Of a stretch of 12,521 nt of DNA, positions 5,661 to 12,521 are shown one piece after another. Every line of letters begins with the position of its first letter. The stretch's first letter is position 1. The position numbers and the translations under genes are program-made. The notes under the pieces are model-generated. The model did not search any database. It was not told the origin of the DNA and saw only the letters and a list, made by a program, of their open reading frames with translations. Origin of the DNA: an uncultured Actinomycetes bacterium (lineage in GTDB: Bacteria > Actinomycetota > Acidimicrobiia > Acidimicrobiales > Ilumatobacteraceae); assembly GCA_903925985.1 (NCBI GenBank), contig CAIYHK010000093.1, positions 1 through 12,521 of the forward strand. Direction: 5' to 3'.

Positions 5661-6508
5661 TTCTGTGGCTCGTCAGTAGGTAGGTCTTCAAAGCCTGGCT
5701 CCCCAGGCATCTTGATCACGGTGACTTTGCCGTTTTCATCGGTCAGCACCCGTGGCCAGATTCGCGGCGGGCGACCATTGCGACGAGCGATTTCTATTGC
5801 ATCATCAGCCGAATCCCCTGAAGCAATCAGCTCAAGATTCTTGATCGTTGGGAAAATCATCTTGAACTTTCGCTGCGAGTAACGCTCAAGTGCATCCCCA
5901 GGATTGACCCAGATTGAATCAACTGTTTCATGATTGTCGTGCAATGGTTCCTGGGCCTGTGGAGCGCGGGCGAGAAAAAAACGGGTATCGAATCGGCGAA
6001 CCTCACCGTATGGCGTCACCCAATGAGCGAAATAGTGAATCGCATCGGTGATCAGCAAGAGGTCCTCTTGGCGACAAAACTCTGCCAGGCTCAACTCCCC
6101 TTCATGAATCTGGTGCCGCGCTTTTGTGTATCTAAGTGCGAGCACGGGATCGTCAAAACGTAGCGCTTCTGTTGAACCACGAGGTCGTGCAAGCAATACT
6201 CCGGCTTCTTCAAAACACTCACGGATTGCCGCCACCCAAAATGCCAAGCCACCACGGTTAATGCCCAAGATTGCACTTGCTTCGGCATCAGTCAGACCAT
6301 CACACAGCTCTTCGTAATCCTCGATGTCATCTAAATCATCAACACGTCCACCAGGAAAGACAAACATGCCACCAGCGAACGCAGTGTTGCGGTTGCGCTG
6401 CAACATAAAGACTTCAAGCCGACGATCTACATCGTCATCGCGAACCAACAAAACAGTTGCGGCGGGTCGAATTGGTACCGCGGCGGGATCGAAATCAGCT
6501 CCACTCAT
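5657..6508 (-). CDS. NUDT19-like Nudix hydrolase
   Basis: Nudix enzymes cleave nucleoside diphosphates linked to another group, using Mg2+. In this 283-residue protein the first half of the box (F-P-G-G-R-V-D-D, 51-58) is separated by about 38 residues from the second half (R-E-C-F-E-E-A-G-V, 96-104). The second half matches the R-E-U-x-E-E-x-G-U core, so the metal-binding glutamates are intact. The split box with a long insertion and the larger size are typical of the NUDT19/RP2p subgroup, whose animal members hydrolyse CoA and acyl-CoA. CoA hydrolysis here is inference only. The ATG overlaps the FxsA stop by 4 bp (ATGA), showing translational coupling in an nfeD-fxsA-nudix operon. The 3' end overlaps the convergent mrp stop. 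Confidence 0.85.
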   Translation of the reverse strand: MSGADFDPAAVPIRPAATVLLVRDDDVDRRLEVFMLQRNRNTAFAGGMFVFPGGRVDDLDDIEDYEELCDGLTDAEASAILGINRGGLAFWVAAIRECFEEAGVLLARPRGSTEALRFDDPVLALRYTKARHQIHEGELSLAEFCRQEDLLLITDAIHYFAHWVTPYGEVRRFDTRFFLARAPQAQEPLHDNHETVDSIWVNPGDALERYSQRKFKMIFPTIKNLELIASGDSADDAIEIARRNGRPPRIWPRVLTDENGKVTVIKMPGEPGFEDLPTDEPQN

Positions 6509-6960
6509 CGTTCATCTTCCGGTGGAACTATCTCGCCAGCAACCTCGATGATTTCACCATCCACATAGGTGCCGCGGCCGCCAAAGCTGTTTCCACCATG
6601 TGCACGAAAAACTTCTGCACGACGCCGAACCATGCCGCGCAATACGACACGAAACGGTGGAAGCAAGAGCAATAAACCAATTGCGCCGGTTACATAACCA
6701 GGCATAACCAACAAAATCCCAGCGACCAAAACAACGACACCATCAACGAGTCGTGCTGACGGATCATTACCTTTGGCGATTTCATCCCCGAGTTTGCGCC
6801 ACGCCTTGGTACCACTACGCCTTAATACGCTCGCCCCGATAACGCTGAGGGCAAACAAACCAAGCAGCGCTGTAAATACTCCGAGCGCACTGCCGATCTT
6901 GATTAGTGCATACAACTCAATGAATGGATAAACGATGAGAAGGAGAAAGAAGATTCCCAC
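6505..6960 (-). CDS. fxsA: FxsA-family membrane protein
   Basis: This is an inner-membrane protein of 151 residues matching FxsA, whose E. coli member suppresses F exclusion of phage T7; the general role is unclear. The family pattern is present: an N-terminal helix F-F-L-L-L-I-V-Y-P-F-I-E-L-Y-A-L-I, then L-F-A-L-S-V-I-G-A-S-V-L-R, and D-P-S-A-R-L-V-D-G-V-V-V-L-V-A-G-I-L-L-V-M-P-G-Y-V-T. A Leu-rich segment, L-L-L-L-L-P-P-F-R, precedes a basic and acidic cytoplasmic tail. About four membrane segments are expected. GTG 6960 lies 21 nt after the nfeD stop and has its own possible -10 (TAGGCT) 6 nt upstream, so it may be transcribed both from the nfeD promoter and alone. It overlaps the Nudix gene by 4 bp. 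Confidence 0.9.
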   Translation of the reverse strand: MGIFFLLLIVYPFIELYALIKIGSALGVFTALLGLFALSVIGASVLRRSGTKAWRKLGDEIAKGNDPSARLVDGVVVLVAGILLVMPGYVTGAIGLLLLLPPFRVVLRGMVRRRAEVFRAHGGNSFGGRGTYVDGEIIEVAGEIVPPEDER

Positions 6961-6966
6961 GCCGTC

Positions 6967-6972
6967 AGCCTA
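6967..6972 (-). promoter_or_regulatory. Putative internal -10 element (TAGGCT) before fxsA
   Basis: TAGGCT fits TANNNT, lies in the 21 nt between nfeD and fxsA, and is 6 nt upstream of GTG 6960. It would give a leaderless fxsA-nudix transcript. Confidence 0.4.
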
Positions 6973-6981
6973 ATGACGCGT

Positions 6982-8340
6982 CTACTTGTCGCGGCGTTCG
7001 CGGTAGTCGCGTGCGCCACCTTCTTCGGGTTCCACCTCAAGTGTTACGCCATCAATCGCAACAACCCTCACTGTAGAACCAGCAGTAATCGGCGTGGCTC
7101 GATTCGTGCGGGCTCGCCAACGCGCATCGCTAACCAACACCACGCCCTCGGGGTTCACTTCGTTAACCGCCACACCGCTCATGCCCACCATCCACTCGCG
7201 ACCGATGGTCGGCGTGGCAAAGCGCGTGCGAACCATTGATGGCATACCGACGATGAAGGTGAGAGCCACACCGATGATGCCAACTGACAATGTGATCCAA
7301 CTTGGGCGCATAGTGAGACCATCGACTGGGCGGAACAGATACCAGGACGACACGGCGAACAAGACCAGACTCACACGTGTCCAGAATCTCGGCACCCCGA
7401 CCTGTACGTCGACTGCGAAACCAAAGAATGCAAACAGCATCAAGATCAATGACCAGCCGCGCAGTGGTAATGCACCTAACCCATACGCACTAAGCGAAGC
7501 ACACGCAGCTCCAACCAACCCCGCAACACCAATCCCTGCAGTGAAGAACTCGAAGATCAAAAGTGACACACCGATCACAAACAACAAATAGGCCGATGCT
7601 GGACTCGCCACGGTATGAAAGAGTCGAGCCCAGAGTCCGGTTTTGAAAAATCTCACTGGTGCCGCATCGCGCACGATTTGTCCATCATCGTCTGTGGACT
7701 CAACCACCGTGTCCAAAACAGTGCCATTGAAATCCTGGCCATCGAGTGCGTACAACATGTTTCGCAACACGGGTACACCCTCGTCGTCAGTGGTGAGCTT
7801 TAGCGCACCTAGAGAACGCGCTTCCTTAAAACCTAAAGTGCCATCAACCAAGACATCAGTGGCTGCACCAAAGTCAATCTCTACACCATCGACATTGAGT
7901 GGCAGACCAGTACGACCGATCTTGCTTCCAGGTGCCATCGCGGTCACATCAGCGGCTGCAAGCATCTGCGCGGGTAAACCAAGAAGCTTCGAACCGGAGG
8001 GGCCTACCCAAATTGCAATCGGAATCTCTGCACTGGCGATCTTTTCGATCAACCGTGCCATCCTTGCGCGGGGAACAACTGATCCTTTTGTGTTGACCTG
8101 CAAGATGAGTGCTTGTGCTCCGTTTGTGGCGCTGCGCTCAATTGCGGTTTCGATGGCGTCAACATTGATCGGATCAATGAGGCCACTCACCTCAACAACA
8201 TCTACTGGTGCTAGATCGGCGGCAACAGTTTCGGCATCGGCAACCGCACCAAAAAGGAGTGCACCGATTCCAAGTGTCAATGCAAGGAATGCCAAAAAGC
8301 GGCGTGGGGAGGATTTCAAACGCAACATCCGGAGTTCCAC
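6982..8340 (-). CDS. Long NfeD-type membrane protein with degenerate ClpP-like protease domain
   Basis: NfeD proteins act in membrane quality control, usually with a stomatin/SPFH partner. This 452-residue product starts with a signal sequence (basic R-L-K-S-S-P-R-R, hydrophobic core, A-D-A site near 36). A ClpP-like extracytoplasmic domain follows at about 45-240, with V-E-V-S-G-L-I-D-P, L-I-L-Q-V-N-T and I-W-V-G-P-S-G. A cluster of membrane helices lies at about 248-380, and a C-terminal OB-fold at about 390-445 (G-M-S-G-V-A-V-N-E-V). In protease-competent relatives the segment after G-P-S-G reads A-x-A-A-S-A-G. Here it is S-K-L-L-G-L-P-A, so the nucleophile Ser appears to be Gly121. The protease is probably inactive. 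The start could be GTG 8340 or ATG 8328, which keeps the signal peptide and has TACGGT 10 nt upstream. It is first in an operon with fxsA and the Nudix gene, and no stomatin gene is adjacent. Confidence 0.85.
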   Translation of the reverse strand: MELRMLRLKSSPRRFLAFLALTLGIGALLFGAVADAETVAADLAPVDVVEVSGLIDPINVDAIETAIERSATNGAQALILQVNTKGSVVPRARMARLIEKIASAEIPIAIWVGPSGSKLLGLPAQMLAAADVTAMAPGSKIGRTGLPLNVDGVEIDFGAATDVLVDGTLGFKEARSLGALKLTTDDEGVPVLRNMLYALDGQDFNGTVLDTVVESTDDDGQIVRDAAPVRFFKTGLWARLFHTVASPASAYLLFVIGVSLLIFEFFTAGIGVAGLVGAACASLSAYGLGALPLRGWSLILMLFAFFGFAVDVQVGVPRFWTRVSLVLFAVSSWYLFRPVDGLTMRPSWITLSVGIIGVALTFIVGMPSMVRTRFATPTIGREWMVGMSGVAVNEVNPEGVVLVSDARWRARTNRATPITAGSTVRVVAIDGVTLEVEPEEGGARDYRERRDK

Positions 8341-8344
8341 CGTA
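8339..8344 (-). promoter_or_regulatory. Weak candidate -10 element (TACGGT) of nfeD
   Basis: TACGGT fits TANNNT but is 10 nt before ATG 8328, slightly farther than the other cases. It overlaps the alternative GTG start at 8340; if it is the real promoter, ATG 8328 is the true start. Confidence 0.25.
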
Positions 8345-8408
8345 CCGCCGATGACGCGATTTCATACAGCCAAACCACTCGGGATGGGCTGACGGGAAAT
8401 GGCTGGAC

Positions 8409-8414
8409 TAGCCT
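8409..8414 (+). promoter_or_regulatory. Putative -10 element (TAGCCT) of the single-domain response regulator
   Basis: TAGCCT lies 7 nt before GTG 8422 in the 81 bp divergent region with nfeD. There is no visible Shine-Dalgarno sequence, which fits a leaderless mRNA. Confidence 0.5.
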
Positions 8415-8421
8415 TTCGGTC

Positions 8422-8814
8422 GTGCACATTCTTCTTGCAACAGATGCTGATTGGGTGGTGGATGAAGTCAGCGCTGCCCTTGGTGGGCCCGACACCACGA
8501 TCGTTGTTTGCAGAGACGGGCGCGACGTATCCCCGTACGTGACCCAAAGCACGCCTGATGTTGCCGTGTTGGATCTCCAATCAGGAACCATGGGAGGCAT
8601 GGCCGTGGCGATGGATCTTCGCCTTGACGAGTCAAGTGGCCGTCTTCCCCACGTGCCGATTTTGATTCTGCTGGATCGTGAAGCCGATGTGCATCTTGCC
8701 AAGCGTTCAGGTGCAGATGGTTGGCTGATCAAGCCTTTAAATCCAATCCGTCTGGCCAAAGCCGTCAACGATGTGGCAAAAGGTCTTTCGTATTCAGAAG
8801 CCCTGAGCGGGTAG
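8422..8814 (+). CDS. Single-domain (CheY-like) response regulator
   Basis: This is a stand-alone receiver domain of 130 residues with no output domain. Strand 1 ends in L-L-A-T-D-A-D, giving acidic residues Asp8 and Asp10. The phospho-acceptor is Asp51 in V-A-V-L-D-L-Q, and the conserved Lys is Lys104 in W-L-I-K-P-L. The usual Thr/Ser after strand 4 is replaced by Leu (I-L-I-L-L-D). Phosphorylation is therefore possible, but the standard T-loop switch may be altered. Such proteins relay signals in phosphorelays or by protein-protein contact; the partner cannot be seen here. Start GTG 8422 has a -10 box 7 nt upstream. It is divergent from nfeD and followed 17 nt later by tRNA-Pro. Confidence 0.8.
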   Translation: MHILLATDADWVVDEVSAALGGPDTTIVVCRDGRDVSPYVTQSTPDVAVLDLQSGTMGGMAVAMDLRLDESSGRLPHVPILILLDREADVHLAKRSGADGWLIKPLNPIRLAKAVNDVAKGLSYSEALSG

Positions 8815-8817
8815 CCT
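8812..8817 (+). promoter_or_regulatory. Weak candidate -10 element (TAGCCT) for tRNA-Pro
   Basis: TAGCCT overlaps the stop codon of the response regulator and lies 14 nt before the mature tRNA 5' end. This would give a leader of about 7 nt for RNase P to remove. No -35 box is seen, and read-through from the upstream gene is equally possible. Confidence 0.25.
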
Positions 8818-8831
8818 CAAAACCTGCTCTG

Positions 8832-8909
8832 CGGGGTGTAGCGCAGCTTGGTTAGCGCGCCACGTTCGGGACGTGGAGGCCGGAGGTTCGAATCCTCTCA
8901 CCCCGACCA
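8832..8909 (+). tRNA. tRNA-Pro (anticodon CGG)
   Basis: The cloverleaf folds completely. The acceptor CGGGGTG (8832-8838) pairs with CACCCCG (8899-8905). The D stem is GCGC/GCGC (8841-8844 with 8855-8858). The anticodon stem CCACG/CGTGG flanks the loop TTCGGGA, with anticodon CGG at 8867-8869. The variable loop is 5 nt, and the T stem GGAGG/CCTCT carries the loop TTCGAAT. Discriminator A8906 is followed by an encoded CCA. It reads the proline codon CCG. Confidence 0.97.
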
Positions 8910-8918
8910 GTTGATGGC

Positions 8919-9791
8919 TTAGCTGTCCTTTTCGAAGTTGAACTGCTCATACACGGGAACGAAATCCGGCATCCGCAAACCACGACGCAACCAGTTCGCA
9001 CCGTCAAGTACCACGGTGTGGCCCGAAAGGTACGAAGCAAACGGTGAGCACATATAGGTTGCGATCCAACCGAGTTCATGCGGACGACCGACTCGACCCG
9101 CTGGAACGCGTGCCGCATCTTGTTCTTCACTGCGATTGTTTTTATCGCGCAACACACTCGGCAGATCTTCGTGAGGGAACAATCCTGGCGCGAGACAATT
9201 AACGCGGATGCCATAAGGAGCCCATTCAACAGCGAGCGACATAGTCATATTTGTTACGCCTGCTTTAGCAGCTGCTGAATGCGCAGTACCTGGGCCACCG
9301 GTCCATGAATATGTAGCCCCGATATTCAAAATCGCTGCTTCACGACCCGATGCAATTGCGCGACGTGCGAGCTCGGTGGAACAAAAGAACGTTCCGTCCA
9401 AGACAATGTCCGTTACTGCACGCCATGCATTCGGCGACATTTTTTCGGCAAGAACTGGAAAGTTTCCAGCAGCATTGTTGACCAATACGTCAATGGGGCC
9501 GCACTCTTTTTCAATTTCATCAAATGCCGCCGCAATTGCTTCTGGACTCCGGACATCGACTGCAATCCCAAAGCCTTTTCCTCCGGCGGCATTCATTGCT
9601 GCTACACCCTTTTCGCGATGCTCGGGATCACGGCTGGCAACAACAACGGTGGCGCCTAGCCGAGCGAACTCGGCACCGATCGCCTTGCCAAGTCCTGTAC
9701 CGCCACCAGTTACAACGACAACCTTGCCCTCGAAAGTGCCTGAGGGGAGCATCGGTGTGCCGAGTGCGGGAGGTTCGGAAAGACCAGTCAT
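8919..9791 (-). CDS. SDR-family oxidoreductase, 2,4-dienoyl-CoA reductase-like
   Basis: This is a short-chain dehydrogenase/reductase of 290 residues. The NAD(P)-binding T-G-G-G-T-G-L-G is at 28-35. N-N-A-A-G-N-F at 105-111 is characteristic of the mitochondrial/peroxisomal 2,4-dienoyl-CoA reductase subgroup. The classical Y-x-x-x-K is absent. Instead Tyr161, Ser172 and Lys176 (T-Y-S-W-T-G-G and H-S-A-A-A-K-A-G) have the same spacing as the catalytic Tyr/Ser/Lys of human DECR1. This supports a role in reducing dienoyl-CoA or related enoyl-CoA during degradation of unsaturated fatty acids; the exact substrate is inferred. ATG 9791 has TAGGAT 7 nt upstream, so it is probably a separate leaderless unit downstream of asd (44 nt gap). 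Other SDR reductases are the alternative. Confidence 0.85.
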   Translation of the reverse strand: MTGLSEPPALGTPMLPSGTFEGKVVVVTGGGTGLGKAIGAEFARLGATVVVASRDPEHREKGVAAMNAAGGKGFGIAVDVRSPEAIAAAFDEIEKECGPIDVLVNNAAGNFPVLAEKMSPNAWRAVTDIVLDGTFFCSTELARRAIASGREAAILNIGATYSWTGGPGTAHSAAAKAGVTNMTMSLAVEWAPYGIRVNCLAPGLFPHEDLPSVLRDKNNRSEEQDAARVPAGRVGRPHELGWIATYMCSPFASYLSGHTVVLDGANWLRRGLRMPDFVPVYEQFNFEKDS

Positions 9792-9798
9792 AAATGCG

Positions 9799-9804
9799 AT
9801 CCTA
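9799..9804 (-). promoter_or_regulatory. Putative -10 element (TAGGAT) of the SDR gene
   Basis: TAGGAT is followed by 7 nt (CGCATTT) and ATG 9791, the same leaderless geometry as several other genes here. Directly upstream is a small inverted repeat (CGCCC/GGGCG, 9805-9824). Confidence 0.5.
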
Positions 9805-9835
9805 CGCCCAGGGTCTTAAGGGCGCCGAAGTTAAC

Positions 9836-11747
<1,912 letters not shown>

Positions 11748-11758
11748 GGGTTTGATGT

Positions 11759-12521
11759 CTATTTGCGTTCCGGAAGTGGTGCGCTGTAGGCCGATCCACT
11801 GTCAAGACCGAAAGCTGTGTGAAGAGCTCGCACGGCCTTTTCTAAATCGGTTGCTGCAATCACGACTGAAATCCGAATGGTGCTGGTGGAGATCATTTGA
11901 ATATTCACATCATTCTCGGCGAGAACACGGAACATCTTTGCTGCCACTCCCGGACTGGTCTTCATACCGGCACCAACCAAAGAAACTTTTGCAATGTTGT
12001 CGTCGTGAGTGACACCTTCGGCGCCAATCTGCTTGGCCACATCGGCAACAATCTTCTCTGCAACTTTCATGTCGGCTTTTGGAACCGTGAACGAAACATC
12101 AGTAGTTCCCTTTACAGATACGTTCTGCACGATCATGTCGACGTTCACATTTGAAGCTGCGAGCGGCTCAAACAGCGCCGCGGACACACCGGGCTTATCA
12201 GGCACCGCCTGCACCGTGACTTTTGATTCGCTGGCGTCATGAACGACACCCGCAACGATTGGATCTTCCACTCCATCACCTTTCCGCGCAGTATCTCCGG
12301 TTACCCAGGTGCCGTGCTCCCACGTAAAGCTCGAGCGCACATGTATAGGCACATTGTGGTTTCGAGCAAACTCCACTGAACGCAAAGCAAGCACCTTGGA
12401 GCCGGCGCCTGCCATTTCCAACATTTCTTCGAACTGAATATGACCGAGTTTGCGAGCTTGAGGCACGAGTCGTGGATCAGCGGAAAACACACCGGTCACG
12501 TCGGTATAGATCTCACAGCTG
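11759..12521 (-). CDS. lysC: Aspartate kinase, C-terminal part with tandem ACT domains (5' end outside window)
   Basis: Aspartate kinase phosphorylates aspartate, the committed step to lysine, threonine, methionine and diaminopimelate. The visible part enters from the window end in frame with C-E-I-Y-T-D-V-T-G-V-F-S-A-D-P-R-L-V. It continues E-E-M-L-E-M-A-G-A-G-S-K-V-L, the end of the kinase domain, and V-P-I-H-V-R-S-S-F. Two ACT domains follow: V-P-D-K-P-G-V-S-A-A-L-F with N-V-D-M-I-V-Q-N-V-S, and L-V-G-A-G-M-K-T-S-P-G-V with I-S-T-S-T-I-R-I-S-V. These bind feedback inhibitors (lysine and/or threonine) in related enzymes. The GTG at 12499 is only an internal Val codon of the T-D-V motif. It is the first visible gene of a lysC-methyltransferase-asd cluster. 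Confidence 0.95.
   Translation of the reverse strand, partial: SCEIYTDVTGVFSADPRLVPQARKLGHIQFEEMLEMAGAGSKVLALRSVEFARNHNVPIHVRSSFTWEHGTWVTGDTARKGDGVEDPIVAGVVHDASESKVTVQAVPDKPGVSAALFEPLAASNVNVDMIVQNVSVKGTTDVSFTVPKADMKVAEKIVADVAKQIGAEGVTHDDNIAKVSLVGAGMKTSPGVAAKMFRVLAENDVNIQMISTSTIRISVVIAATDLEKAVRALHTAFGLDSGSAYSAPLPERK

Noticed and set aside
7643..8392. Long plus-strand open frame of 249 codons opposite nfeD
   Set aside because: It is a Ser/Thr/Pro-rich antisense shadow of the well-supported NfeD gene, with no recognisable domain.
9805..9824. Inverted repeat CGCCC/GGGCG between asd and the SDR gene as a terminator
   Set aside because: The stem is only 5 bp with a 10 nt loop and no following T run on the minus strand, and it abuts the -10 box of the SDR gene. 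An operator is possible but unsupported.
12390..12420. Internal start for a separate aspartate kinase beta subunit, as in Corynebacterium lysC
   Set aside because: ATG codons occur at the right place (E-E-M-L-E-M), but there is no convincing ribosome binding site or -10 box before them.

Overview
The window looks like an ordinary, tightly packed piece of an actinobacterial chromosome. I infer a streamlined aquatic member of the class Acidimicrobiia. The reasons are moderate GC, a GlnR-type winged-helix regulator directly after glnA, -10 hexamers (TANNNT) placed 6-8 nt before many start codons (leaderless mRNAs), very short intergenic gaps, and actinobacterial versions of Mrp, NfeD, LysC and Asd. 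The taxonomic call is inference. No insertion sequence, phage gene, CRISPR array or clear Rho-independent terminator is visible.

Layout from left to right. (1) 2-1316, plus strand: the C-terminal part of a type I glutamine synthetase, whose frame carries an in-frame TAA at 47-49, then a GlnR-like regulator with a degenerate receiver domain. (2) 1313-3191, minus strand: a leaderless operon of RidA, an unannotated 51-residue membrane protein, and an 8-oxoguanine deaminase-type amidohydrolase. The amidohydrolase appears to start at a CTG codon overlapping the stop of the small gene. (3) 3226-4131, plus: a twin-arginine-exported lipoprotein with a C-terminal thioredoxin-like domain (C-x4-C). (4) 4124-5660: a divergent pair for Fe-S cluster delivery, an A-type carrier (minus) and an Mrp/ApbC P-loop ATPase (plus). 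(5) 5657-8340, minus: long NfeD, FxsA and an NUDT19-like Nudix hydrolase. (6) 8422-8909, plus: a single-domain response regulator and tRNA-Pro(CGG). (7) 8919-12521, minus: a 2,4-dienoyl-CoA reductase-like SDR, aspartate-semialdehyde dehydrogenase, a SAM methyltransferase, and the C-terminal half of aspartate kinase, which runs off the window.

Functionally the window combines nitrogen assimilation and its regulation, salvage or detoxification of purine-type and reactive imine metabolites, Fe-S cluster trafficking, envelope quality control, and entry into the aspartate-family amino acid pathway. There are no gene-free stretches over 300 bases; the largest gap is the 81 bp divergent region at 8341-8421. 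Convergent genes end in overlapping stop codons three times.

I found no clear new defence or mobile system. The best candidates for something undescribed are the RidA / small membrane protein / amidohydrolase operon with its CTG-TGA coupling, the Tat lipoprotein with a C-x4-C thioredoxin fold, and a long NfeD that has lost its catalytic serine.
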